A DNA stretch of 64,000 bases. Source: Bacteroidia bacterium. Its GTDB lineage: Bacteria > Bacteroidota > Bacteroidia > Flavobacteriales > Flavobacteriaceae. The stretch is from contig JAUIMB010000003.1 of assembly GCA_030432635.1 (NCBI GenBank), forward strand, positions 270,825-334,824. Reading direction: 5' to 3'. The notes beneath the pieces are model-generated. The model had not been told where the DNA came from and searched no databases. It was given only the letters and a program-made list of their open reading frames with translations. Position numbers and translations under genes: made by a program. Positions 8,728-17,854 of this stretch are shown here, in pieces. Numbering within the stretch: position 1 is the stretch's first letter; each line of letters starts with the position of its first letter.

Positions 8728-9639
8728 TCATTTTCTAATTTGTAGATGAACGGTTGTGCCTTTTTGCAATGCCACAGAATGTTCGAAAAACAGGGTTTGC
8801 CCTTTTCTATTGGCTTCTATTAGAAAAAAGTTTCCTTTATAATAACTGTGAACAACAGTGGCATTTAGATTTGAATGAGCGACTGTTTCCAATTGGTTGG
8901 CATATACGATTTCACCATCTATATTATTGAATTCTCCAAAGAAGGATGCAATTAAAGCTGTTTTCGGGTTGTGATAAAGATCTTTTGGAGAACCGCTAGC
9001 TAGGATTTTATTGTTACTTAATACGATCATACGATCAGCATAGCCAAGCACATCTTCTTTATCATGGGTAGCTACGATACATGCAATATTTTTTTGTTTT
9101 AGATATTTAAAAACACTTCGACGTAAAGACTGTTTTTTGAAATTGTCAATATGGCTAAATGGCTCATCAAGCAGTATTATTTCTGGCTGTTTGGCTAAGG
9201 CTCTTGCCAATGCCACACGTTGTTTTTGTCCGCCAGATAAGGTTTTGACTTTAGCTTTGGAAAATGATGACAGTTCTACAACTTCAAGAAGTTCAGCAGT
9301 TCGTGCTCTTTTTTCTTCAGGAAAGAAGTTGGATAGATGTTTTCCAACATTTTCTTCAACGGAAATAAAAGGCATAAGATCAAATTCTTGAGCGACATAT
9401 TTCATGAAATCATAACCAATGACCAAATTGAACTTCGGACCAAGTATTTCAGTGGTATTCCAATGTATACTTCCGGTGCCTAGATCATACTCGCCATATA
9501 ATAACTTCAAGAGTGTACTTTTTCCGGAGCCACTTTCGCCAATAACGGAGACATGTTCACCTTTGTCCACCTCAAAGGAAAGGTCGCTTAAAACCGTAGT
9601 TGTATCATAAGAAAATGTAAGGTTCTTGACGCTGAGCAT
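8728..9639 (-). CDS. ABC transporter ATP-binding protein (importer type)
   Basis: A 303-residue ATPase with Walker [10 protein letters not shown] near residue 36, signature [15 protein letters not shown], Walker B IILLDEPF and H-loop ATHD. A C-terminal extension of about 70 residues (from FGEFNNIDGE) resembles the TOBE-like domain of PotA/FbpC-type importers of ferric iron, polyamines or molybdate. No permease or binding protein is nearby, so the substrate is unknown. The ATG at 9639 starts the conserved MLSVKNLTFSYD; upstream in-frame codons fall inside a hairpin that ends about 12 nt before this ATG. Confidence 0.85.
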   Translation of the reverse strand: MLSVKNLTFSYDTTTVLSDLSFEVDKGEHVSVIGESGSGKSTLLKLLYGEYDLGTGSIHWNTTEILGPKFNLVIGYDFMKYVAQEFDLMPFISVEENVGKHLSNFFPEEKRARTAELLEVVELSSFSKAKVKTLSGGQKQRVALARALAKQPEIILLDEPFSHIDNFKKQSLRRSVFKYLKQKNIACIVATHDKEDVLGYADRMIVLSNNKILASGSPKDLYHNPKTALIASFFGEFNNIDGEIVYANQLETVAHSNLNATVVHSYYKGNFFLIEANRKGQTLFFEHSVALQKGTTVHLQIRK

Positions 9640-9650
9640 TTTGGCTAATA

Positions 9651-9691
9651 AAACAAGACCTACAAGGAGCACTACCCTGTAGGTCTTGTTT
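9651..9691 (-). terminator. Strong hairpin after the prolyl oligopeptidase gene and before the ABC ATPase
   Basis: A 13-bp stem of AACAAGACCTACA with TGTAGGTCTTGTT and a 13-nt loop, followed on the minus strand by TTTTATTAG. It can end the peptidase transcript. It also sits in the leader of the ABC gene, whose start is only 12 nt downstream. Confidence 0.75.
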
Positions 9692-9709
9692 AGTTATTAT
9701 TAAAAAGGG

Positions 9710-11887
9710 TTACCCTTTGACTTCTTTTTTTGTTTTACTTGGCAATACATCAAATCCCATGTTATACAGTGTAAATCCGAAGATATCAGCATATTGTTCT
9801 ATGGTTTTACTCACAGGTGTACCAGCTCCATGACCAGCATCGGTTTCTATACGAATAAGTGTAGGGTTGCTTCCTGATTGTTTGTCTTGTAGCTCTGCAG
9901 CAAATTTAAAACTATGTGCAGGAACAACACGATCATCATGGTCTCCTGTTGTGACTAGAGTTGCAGGATATTCTACCCCTTCCTTAACATTGTGAACAGG
10001 TGAATATCCTTTTAGATATTCAAACATTTCTTTGTTGTCATCGGCTGTTCCATAATCATAAGCCCAACCAGCACCAGCAGTAAAAGTATGATAGCGCAAC
10101 ATGTCTAATACACCTACGGCAGGCAGTGCGACTTTCATCAAGTCTGGACGCTGAGTCATTGTAGCACCAACTAATAATCCACCATTGGAGCCTCCTCTGA
10201 TGGCAAGATAATCGCTAGAAGTATATTTATTATCGATAAGATATTCAGCTGCAGCAATAAAGTCATCAAACACGTTTTGTTTTTTCAATTGTGTTCCAGC
10301 ATTATGCCAAGCTTTTCCGTATTCTCCACCACCACGAAGGTTGGGAACAGCGTAGACACCACCTTGTTCCATCCAAACAGCATTTGCGATACTAAATGAA
10401 GGTGTTAAACTGACATTGAATCCACCATAACCATAAAGAATAGTTGGGTTTTTTCCGTTAAGTTCAATCCCTTTTTTGTGGGTAATGATCATTGGGACTT
10501 TCGTTCCATCTTTTGAATTATAAAAGACTTGTTTGCTTTCATAATCTTCAGGATTGAAATCGATTGCTGGTTTTCTGTATAGTTCAGAAGTACCGTTCCC
10601 AATATCGTATTTGTAGATGCTTCCAGGAGTGACATAGTTTGTGAATGAATAGTACAAATGCTTTTCTTCTTTTTTTGCACCAAAACCACCAGCACTTCCC
10701 ACACCTGGTAATTTTACTTCTCTTATAAGCTTACCGTTATAGTCATACTGTAAAACTTTTGAAACGGCATCGACCATATATTCAGCGAAGAAATAACCGC
10801 CTCCTGTCGATGGACTCAATACATTTTCTGTTTCTGGAATAAAATCCACCCAGTTTTCAGGACTAGGATTTGACGCATCGACCGTTACAATTTTTTGGTT
10901 AGGTGCATTCATGTTTGTTACCAAGAACAATTTACTGCCTACGTTTTCAATGGGATAAGTATCAGTGTCAGTGTGGTCTAAAACCGTAACAAAACTACTG
11001 TTTGGATTGTTCAGGTCTTTCATAAAAAGCTTGTTTCCTGAGGTAGAAACACTAGCCGAAATAAATAAGTAGTTATTGTCTTCAGAAACCGTTGCACCAA
11101 CGTAACGGTGTTTTTCGGCTGCCGTGCCTCCAAAAACCAATTTATCTTCTTTTTGGGAAGTGCCCAATTTGTGGTAATATACTTTGTGCTGATCTGTTTT
11201 TGCAGACAACTCACTGCCTTTCGGTTTATCGTAACTAGAGTAGTAAAAACCTTCATTTTTATACCAAGACATTCCACTAAATTTGATGTCTACTAGCGTG
11301 TCTTCAACAATTTCCATGCGTTCGGTATCCATGACTAAAATCTTTCTCCAATCACTACCTCCTTCTGAAATGCTATAAGCAAGCATCTTTCCGTTTTTAG
11401 AAAAACTTGCGCCTCCCAAGGAAATGGTACCATCTTTTTTGAAGGTGTTAGGGTCTAAAAACACTTTTGCTGTACTAGGATCGTCTCCTGTTTTGTAACG
11501 ATAGATCACATATTGGTTTTGGAGTCCATCATTTTTATAAAAGTAAGTGTAATCGCCTTCCTTAAATGGAGAGCCTACTTTTTCATAATTCCAAAGCTTA
11601 GATAGGCGGTCTTTTAATTCTTCTCGATAAGGAATGTTATCTAAGTATCCGAAAGTGGCTTCATTTTGTGTTCCAACCCATGCTTCGGTTTCTGCACTTC
11701 GGTCATCCTCCAACCAACGGTAAGGATCTTTTACTTCAGTCCCAAAATAGTTGGTAACGGTATCTACTTTTTTTGTATCAGGATAGTTGACCACGATGTC
11801 TCTTTTAGTTTCATTAGAAGTTTCTGTTTCTTTTTTGCAAGCGCTGAAGGCTACAAGCACAATAAATAACAATGACATTTTTTTCAT
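9710..11887 (-). CDS. Prolyl oligopeptidase (S9A) lipoprotein
   Basis: A 725-residue serine peptidase that cleaves short peptides after proline. A lipobox (VAFSAC, Cys about 17) predicts a lipoprotein in the cell envelope, unlike the cytosolic eukaryotic enzyme. A seven-bladed propeller fills about 80-440, and the alpha/beta-hydrolase domain follows. The catalytic triad is Ser in RGGSNGGLL (near 563), Asp in GDHDDRVVP (near 650) and His in DAGHGAG (near 685). Length and layout match the family. It has its own promoter-like box and a strong hairpin downstream, so it is probably monocistronic or leaky into the ABC gene. Confidence 0.93.
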   Translation of the reverse strand: MKKMSLLFIVLVAFSACKKETETSNETKRDIVVNYPDTKKVDTVTNYFGTEVKDPYRWLEDDRSAETEAWVGTQNEATFGYLDNIPYREELKDRLSKLWNYEKVGSPFKEGDYTYFYKNDGLQNQYVIYRYKTGDDPSTAKVFLDPNTFKKDGTISLGGASFSKNGKMLAYSISEGGSDWRKILVMDTERMEIVEDTLVDIKFSGMSWYKNEGFYYSSYDKPKGSELSAKTDQHKVYYHKLGTSQKEDKLVFGGTAAEKHRYVGATVSEDNNYLFISASVSTSGNKLFMKDLNNPNSSFVTVLDHTDTDTYPIENVGSKLFLVTNMNAPNQKIVTVDASNPSPENWVDFIPETENVLSPSTGGGYFFAEYMVDAVSKVLQYDYNGKLIREVKLPGVGSAGGFGAKKEEKHLYYSFTNYVTPGSIYKYDIGNGTSELYRKPAIDFNPEDYESKQVFYNSKDGTKVPMIITHKKGIELNGKNPTILYGYGGFNVSLTPSFSIANAVWMEQGGVYAVPNLRGGGEYGKAWHNAGTQLKKQNVFDDFIAAAEYLIDNKYTSSDYLAIRGGSNGGLLVGATMTQRPDLMKVALPAVGVLDMLRYHTFTAGAGWAYDYGTADDNKEMFEYLKGYSPVHNVKEGVEYPATLVTTGDHDDRVVPAHSFKFAAELQDKQSGSNPTLIRIETDAGHGAGTPVSKTIEQYADIFGFTLYNMGFDVLPSKTKKEVKG

Positions 11888-11915
11888 AATAACGGCTGTC
11901 TAGGTTTAGTGATTT

Positions 11916-11923
11916 CAAAAATA
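11916..11923 (-). promoter_or_regulatory. Probable -7 box for the prolyl oligopeptidase gene
   Basis: TATTTTTG on the minus strand, 28 nt before the ATG. An ATTG lies 21 nt further upstream, inside the stem of the preceding terminator. Confidence 0.45.
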
Positions 11924-11924
11924 A

Positions 11925-11964
11925 CCAAAAAAGCCTCTACAACTCAATTGTAAAGGCTTTTTTA
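11925..11964 (-). terminator. Terminator after the 797-residue T9SS protein gene
   Basis: A long stem (AAAAAAGCCT and ACAA pairing with TTGT and AGGCTTTTTT, one mismatch) with a short loop and a T run. It lies 20 nt past the stop and is symmetric enough to act in both directions. Confidence 0.8.
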
Positions 11965-11983
11965 AGATATTGTTAAGAGGGTT

Positions 11984-14377
11984 TTATTGTTTAACGAACT
12001 TTTGACTTTTGATAGATTGACCAGATACAATTCGAAGAATATAGTGTCCTGACTGTAGTGCACTCACATCAATCGCAGTATCGGTTAATGAAGCATTTAA
12101 AACACGCCTTCCATTGACATCAAAAACGGTATAAAACGCATTTTGAAGCGCATCAATTGTGGAAATATTTAATACGTCCTTGGTTGGGTTAGGGTAGATG
12201 ATCAGATTATCTACAATGGTATCTTCCAAACTTAATGTAGACCCCTCAACTATTTCTAAAGCTTCGTTGATATTAGGATTTGAAATGGTGTCTATAATCC
12301 CAGACGGCCAATACACAATAATATTATCGATTTCTGTTTGAGTGCCTATACCAAAGTGGGTGTTCAAAGAACTCATGAATTCAAAACCTTCACCACTTCT
12401 TACTTCTCTTATTTGCAAGCCAGCCGCAGTATAGAGCTCAATGCGAGCACCAATACCGTCTATGTTACTTGCGGTCCCAACCGTATAAATTTTAATCCAG
12501 TTGTTTTCGGTCGTAGCATTCATGTAGATTGTTCCGTTGTAGTAAGCATCGATAAACCCATCGTTGTTGAGGTCACCAAATGAGCCGTTTTTATAATTGA
12601 GCTGGTTTGAGTCTAAATCCTCAAAGGTCATATCTCCTTTTCCATATAAAATGGTTCCGTTACAGGCAATGTCTAAGAAGCCATCGTTGTCAAAATCATA
12701 GCTCACGTTTTCGTGGCCATTAGGAGGAGTACTTACATTTGCGCCAGCAGTAACATCAACAAAAACACCATTACCATCATTTCTCATGAGTTTGTGTGCG
12801 CCTGAGCTAGCGCCTACAAAAACATCTAAATCACCATCATTATCATAATCAGCCCAAGTCGAAGACCATGTTTGCATTGGGTCGCTTAGATTTAGTATCG
12901 CGGCATTTTCGGTATATGTGCCATCTCCATTATTAGTCATCATGATATTACGTCGTCTTGCCGTTTCACCACCACATTTGGCGATAAACATATCCATGTC
13001 TCGATCATTATCATAGTCAATCCATATGGAACCGTAATGACCACCAGACGGATAATCACCCAATCCACCTTGGTTAAAGGTTAAGTTTCCACTACCATCG
13101 TTGATATAGTAAACATTAGGCGCAACATCATGACATACAAACGCATCAAGGTTACCATCATTGTTGATATCAACAAAGTTAGATCTTTGGGAGAATACAC
13201 CTTCTGGGCCTGAAACCTCTGTATAACCTGTACCAGAGCTATTGGCTCTCATAAATGTTACGCCACTTCCGGCACCATACAATAAGTCGGTATATCCGTT
13301 AGCATCGTAATCAGCGGCAGCCATACTCCATGATGGCAGGAAATTGGCATCGGTTGTAGTTGAATTAACTTCATTAAAACTGCCATTGGCTTGCTGGTAA
13401 AGAACCTTTATGTTTGTGGATGAAGCTGAAACGATATCGTCGAGATGATCTCCATCCATATCCACAACTGTGAGGTCATAACCTCCCATTGGTTGAGACT
13501 GTTGAATGAAATTTACACGAGCTATATTAAGAGTTGTAAAATTCAATGGGCCGATCCAATTGCTGTAATCTGATCCTCCACAATATCCTCTTACATAGAT
13601 TTCATATACAGTTCCAGAAGACAAACCTGTAGCTGGATATGGGTTGTTTGATGAAGTTGGAGTGCCACTTCCCGAGGGAACTCCAGTTCCTGAATTTTGT
13701 ATTGCGATTTCCCAGCTTGTCTCCAAATCTCCAGCTTCCCAATAGATGTTTGCAGAAGAGGTATCTACATTAGCAACGGAAAGGTTTGTGATATTCGGAC
13801 ATGGTGGAGGCATTTGTGAACTTATTGTAGGAGATTGAAAACAAAATCCCCAACCCCAACTTCCGTTGTCATTATAGGAAATTCTATACCTGAAATTGCT
13901 TAGTTGATTTGCACTGAATGTATTGATATTGAGCGTTTCAGAGATAAAAGGGTTAAAGCTGCCACTACAAAAATTATCACCTTCTGAATCTGTAGTTTCC
14001 TCTAAAGGAGCTCCCCAACTTATCCACGACCCTTCATCAGCATCCCAATACTGTAATTCCAGTATTTCAGAATTAAAAATTCGATAGAGATAGCTAGAGC
14101 CAACCGTGATAAACGTCTCTCCAGCATTATGTGCTGCAGTTAAATCTATGGTAGGCGACTCAGCAGCAATGTCATCATCATGCCCTTGCTGAGCGTCATC
14201 ATCATCATAGGAGAAATTTGTACTTTGAGTAGGGTTTGATTCAAAAACATCAGGATCTGTTAAATAATTCCCAGTTATTGACCAAGCTGTATTGGGCCAA
14301 TTTGCTGGTTGATTTAAAGTTTGTGAAAAACTAAAAAATGTACTTAAGGAAATAAGTACCAGAGTAATTTTCTTCAT
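11984..14377 (-). CDS. T9SS-secreted FG-GAP/VCBS repeat protein with ASPIC/UnbV domain
   Basis: A 797-residue secreted protein. The order is: signal peptide (1-18, ending FSFSQ); a domain of about 165 residues of unclear fold; a fibronectin III-like domain at about 190-285; FG-GAP/VCBS propeller repeats at about 290-620 with calcium-binding motifs such as DYDNDGDLD and DINNDGNLD; an ASPIC/UnbV domain at about 630-705; and a T9SS type A sorting domain at about 725-797 (IIYPNPTKDVLNI ... SQKFVKQ). It resembles CRTAC1-type proteins, thought to bind matrix or carbohydrate. It is a paralogue of the next gene upstream, but each has its own terminator. Function beyond secreted adhesin or binding protein is unknown. 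Confidence 0.85.
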   Translation of the reverse strand: MKKITLVLISLSTFFSFSQTLNQPANWPNTAWSITGNYLTDPDVFESNPTQSTNFSYDDDDAQQGHDDDIAAESPTIDLTAAHNAGETFITVGSSYLYRIFNSEILELQYWDADEGSWISWGAPLEETTDSEGDNFCSGSFNPFISETLNINTFSANQLSNFRYRISYNDNGSWGWGFCFQSPTISSQMPPPCPNITNLSVANVDTSSANIYWEAGDLETSWEIAIQNSGTGVPSGSGTPTSSNNPYPATGLSSGTVYEIYVRGYCGGSDYSNWIGPLNFTTLNIARVNFIQQSQPMGGYDLTVVDMDGDHLDDIVSASSTNIKVLYQQANGSFNEVNSTTTDANFLPSWSMAAADYDANGYTDLLYGAGSGVTFMRANSSGTGYTEVSGPEGVFSQRSNFVDINNDGNLDAFVCHDVAPNVYYINDGSGNLTFNQGGLGDYPSGGHYGSIWIDYDNDRDMDMFIAKCGGETARRRNIMMTNNGDGTYTENAAILNLSDPMQTWSSTWADYDNDGDLDVFVGASSGAHKLMRNDGNGVFVDVTAGANVSTPPNGHENVSYDFDNDGFLDIACNGTILYGKGDMTFEDLDSNQLNYKNGSFGDLNNDGFIDAYYNGTIYMNATTENNWIKIYTVGTASNIDGIGARIELYTAAGLQIREVRSGEGFEFMSSLNTHFGIGTQTEIDNIIVYWPSGIIDTISNPNINEALEIVEGSTLSLEDTIVDNLIIYPNPTKDVLNISTIDALQNAFYTVFDVNGRRVLNASLTDTAIDVSALQSGHYILRIVSGQSIKSQKFVKQ

Positions 14378-14416
14378 TGGAATTAGTTAATTTGTTGTCA
14401 AGACCGTAAAAGTAAT

Positions 14417-14455
14417 AAAAAAAGCCTCTAAATTATTAATCTAGAGGCTTTTTTG
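14417..14455 (-). terminator. Terminator after the 1104-residue T9SS protein gene
   Basis: A perfect stem AAGCCTCTA/TAGAGGCTT flanked by A and T runs, with an 11-nt loop. It marks the end of the di-CxxCH lipoprotein and FG-GAP operon. Confidence 0.82.
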
Positions 14456-14525
14456 TTGTTCCTGTAGCACATTGCTAAGAAACTTGTCTTATTTATGAAT
14501 TATTCACAAATCGTGCATTCTAAAA

Positions 14526-17500
14526 TTACTGTTTGATCAATCGTTTTATGGTTGTTCCTTGATCTGTTTGAATTTTCACTAAATAAACAGCGGTATCTAA
14601 CTGACTGACATCAATTTTATTAAAGTTTGACTCAATTGTATTGATCAATCTTCCATTGATACCATATATCTCGATTTGATTAATACTGTCTGTGTTTCCA
14701 GATAAATAAAGCGTGTTACTAACTGGATTTGGATGTAATACAATCGCATCAGCAAGAACTTCACTTACACCCAATGTTTCAACCACTGCAGCAGAGCAAT
14801 CGTAAAGATCATCAAAAATCTGAACTCCAGGTGAGCTTGTACAGTCTGCAGTTCCAGCACCTCCACAAGCTGTGAAGAACTGGTCTTGGAAAACGCCTTC
14901 ATTGTAGAAACAAACGTCTGCATCCAAACCTGCGTCTATATATCTTATCTTGATATGGAACAAGAGTTTGGCAGCAGAAGCTACTTGAATTTCTGGAGCT
15001 GTTTCCAATGCGACCAAGGCAAGGTTTTGTTGAAACGATAACGATACTCTTGAATTTGTATTATCATTTTGAATGAAATCTTTGTAAGCAGGAGAGAATT
15101 GTCCGAAGCTATACCCTAATATCGAACCTTCAGGCTGACTGTATTCAATAGCTCCACTGGTCGAAATGTTCTCACCGAAAGCTGCTGTATTGTAATCAAA
15201 ATAGACTTGACCAGAACCTACGTAAAAATCATCTGTTGATGAAATTAAAATATCGGCTTCATAATAGTTGAATGTACCATCATTGGTTATTTCAGCATTA
15301 TCAAAGGTTAGTGTGATTTCAGGTAATGTTGGACCTGCAGCCGAACTATTCAGTCGTGAAAACTGTTGACCTCGTCCAATATTAGGATTGACTAAGGCAT
15401 TTACATCTGAATTTTGAACTTGGGCATTAGCATCCATATCCGCATCGCTATAACCTGATCCACCGATAAGCTGAATAATTCCGCTTGCATCAGCATTTTG
15501 AACTTGTTCATTACCATCGAAATCACCAGCATAAGTACTGTATTTGCCATTTGAAAGTACTACGACAGCATTGTTTTGACCTTCTACCTCGTTAGGGTCT
15601 GAAGCCAGATCAACATCTGTCTTAATATCGTTTAGTGCAATTGGAGAGGCGCTAAGCAAGCCAAGGTGGTTACGGTGTTTAACTGCGACATACGAACGTC
15701 CTTCAAGTTGACTAAACACCAACGGAGAACTGCCATCAACCCCTACGATATCACCATCACGCTGTAATAAAGCTGATTGAGACCCTAAAACAATAGAGCT
15801 GTCATTTTCATCTCTAAGCTCAACAAATACCCAATCGACAATAGCATCTGGTCCAGTAGTATTAAATACTGAAGCATCAGCCACTAAAGCATCTGCATAA
15901 GGACTGGTAGTTGCATTAGACGCCAACCATCCGTCAGCACGTAAATTATCACGCATTAAATTCTCTTCTCCAGTATTTGGATTTATTGCCGCTCCTTGTA
16001 AGAAGACTTTTGGAGAAACTACAGCATCACATCTTACGCCAGTACCTTCGGTAAGAGTAATACCTTGATTGATGCTTGGGTTCAAAAATGTTTCACAGCC
16101 AGAAGTTGGCCAATGCACAACGATTTTCGAAATGGTTGTATCTGTACCAAGACCAATATGCGTGTTTAATGAATTCATGTATCTGAAGCCATCTCCACTT
16201 TTCACATCTCTTATCTGAACACCTGAATCTGAGTAAACCTCAACACGAGCACCAATACCGTGTATATTACTATCAACACCAACAGTGTGGATTTTTATCC
16301 AGTTATTGTTGGTGTCTGCATTATTAAGGTATAAAGTTCCGTTATTAAACGCATCAATATATCCATCATTGTTCAAATCTCCAAAGGCACCACTACCTCC
16401 AAAAACATTAGTATAAACGTTGAAGGTCATGTCTCCATTTCCGAATAAAATATTTCCTCCAGAAACGAGATCCAAATTACCATCATTATCAAAATCGAAG
16501 GTAACAGTTTCAATAGAGTTGGAAGTTAACACACTAATTCCCGATCCTGCAGTAATATCGGTAAAATCCATAGTTCCTGTTCCAATTAAATTGTTTCTCA
16601 TTAACTTATGAGCTCCAGAACTTGCGCCAACAAAGACATCCATATCACCATCATTATCAAAGTCTCCCCAAGCAGCAGACCAAGTTTGCATAGGATCGGC
16701 TAAATTTAATGCGGCAGCATTTTCAAAATAATTGCCATTTCCGTCGTTAGTATGCATTTGATTGGTTCGTCTTGCCGTTTCACCACCACATTTAGCGATA
16801 AACATGTCTAGGTCTCTATCATTGTCATAGTCAATCCATATAGAACCATAGTTCCCTCCTGATGGATAATCCCCTAAGTTAAAAGGAGCACCTGGCGTCA
16901 CATTTGATTGATATTGTGTAAGGTTTCCAGAACCGTCATTAAGAAAATAAACATTCGGTTGTACATCATGACATACGAACGCATCTAAGTTACCATCATT
17001 GTCAATATCGGCAAAGTTGGAACGCTGAGAAAAGATATCAAGCTCACTAATATCAGTGGATATTTCTGTGAATCCTGTACCTGTACTATTCGCTCTCATG
17101 AAGGTAACACCATCTCCGGAAGCATATAATAAATCTGTGTACCCATTGGCATCATAATCTGCAGCTGCCATACTCCAAGACGGAAGCCAATCTGCATTTG
17201 ATGTACTGATATTTCTTGTGGTAAACCCACCACCTGGATTTTGTTCTCTAATATTCACATTAGTAGAGGTCACAGACACCATATCATCTAAAAAATCACC
17301 ATTCATATCCACAACCGTAAGTCTGTAAGTTCCTGATGAACCAGAAGACTGTGTCGTAAAAGTTACAGGTTGGGCAGGTGGAGGTGTATAATTGAGTAAG
17401 TTAAGACAAAACGCAACGTCCGATAAGGAAGTTCCTTGAAAGTCATAAATTTGGATCAAAAGGTCGTCTCCTATATTCCATCCATAAAGGGTTTCGTCAG

Positions 17501-17840
17501 AAAAAGTATCTGAGCATGCAATTTCTGTAAGTGTATTGGCATCCCAAACGACCATACCTGGATTTCCAGGCGCTTGGGAAGAGAAGAACAGACCTGTTGT
17601 CGTCGCTGTCCATGTAAAAAATTGGTCTAAACCTGAGGCTGTACAACTTCCCTGAACACCACTATCGGTAGTGCCATCTGTTGAAAATGGAAGGGAAAAA
17701 GCAGGTGATGTACACCCACTGCCAATAGGCGATGGTGTGATAGGAATTGCACCAGCAGGAACATCGTTAGCTGGTTGTCCAAAGGACTGGAGGCAGAAAG
17801 TAACAGCCAAAGCCGTTAAAACAAGTAGTTTTGATTTCAT
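14526..17840 (-). CDS. T9SS-secreted FG-GAP/ASPIC-UnbV protein with EF-hand-like and cohesin-like modules
   Basis: A 1104-residue secreted protein. The order is: signal peptide; an N-terminal domain of about 130 residues with paired cysteines; FG-GAP/VCBS repeats at about 155-515 (DYDNDRDLD, DFDNDGDMD); ASPIC/UnbV at about 525-600; a module of about 150 residues (AIVDWVFVELRD, GDIVGVDG, VAVKHRNHLG); two EF-hand-like loops (DFDGNEQVQNAD and DMDANAQVQNSD) spaced like a dockerin; a cohesin-like beta domain at about 825-985 (GSGQVYFDYNTAAFG); and a T9SS sorting domain from about 1030 (LHPNPVSNTLYLSG). It starts 14 nt after the upstream lipoprotein gene, so the two are co-transcribed. Role unknown; likely calcium-stabilised surface binding. 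Confidence 0.85.
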   Translation of the reverse strand: MKSKLLVLTALAVTFCLQSFGQPANDVPAGAIPITPSPIGSGCTSPAFSLPFSTDGTTDSGVQGSCTASGLDQFFTWTATTTGLFFSSQAPGNPGMVVWDANTLTEIACSDTFSDETLYGWNIGDDLLIQIYDFQGTSLSDVAFCLNLLNYTPPPAQPVTFTTQSSGSSGTYRLTVVDMNGDFLDDMVSVTSTNVNIREQNPGGGFTTRNISTSNADWLPSWSMAAADYDANGYTDLLYASGDGVTFMRANSTGTGFTEISTDISELDIFSQRSNFADIDNDGNLDAFVCHDVQPNVYFLNDGSGNLTQYQSNVTPGAPFNLGDYPSGGNYGSIWIDYDNDRDLDMFIAKCGGETARRTNQMHTNDGNGNYFENAAALNLADPMQTWSAAWGDFDNDGDMDVFVGASSGAHKLMRNNLIGTGTMDFTDITAGSGISVLTSNSIETVTFDFDNDGNLDLVSGGNILFGNGDMTFNVYTNVFGGSGAFGDLNNDGYIDAFNNGTLYLNNADTNNNWIKIHTVGVDSNIHGIGARVEVYSDSGVQIRDVKSGDGFRYMNSLNTHIGLGTDTTISKIVVHWPTSGCETFLNPSINQGITLTEGTGVRCDAVVSPKVFLQGAAINPNTGEENLMRDNLRADGWLASNATTSPYADALVADASVFNTTGPDAIVDWVFVELRDENDSSIVLGSQSALLQRDGDIVGVDGSSPLVFSQLEGRSYVAVKHRNHLGLLSASPIALNDIKTDVDLASDPNEVEGQNNAVVVLSNGKYSTYAGDFDGNEQVQNADASGIIQLIGGSGYSDADMDANAQVQNSDVNALVNPNIGRGQQFSRLNSSAAGPTLPEITLTFDNAEITNDGTFNYYEADILISSTDDFYVGSGQVYFDYNTAAFGENISTSGAIEYSQPEGSILGYSFGQFSPAYKDFIQNDNTNSRVSLSFQQNLALVALETAPEIQVASAAKLLFHIKIRYIDAGLDADVCFYNEGVFQDQFFTACGGAGTADCTSSPGVQIFDDLYDCSAAVVETLGVSEVLADAIVLHPNPVSNTLYLSGNTDSINQIEIYGINGRLINTIESNFNKIDVSQLDTAVYLVKIQTDQGTTIKRLIKQ

Positions 17841-17854
17841 GATTTTTGATTTAT

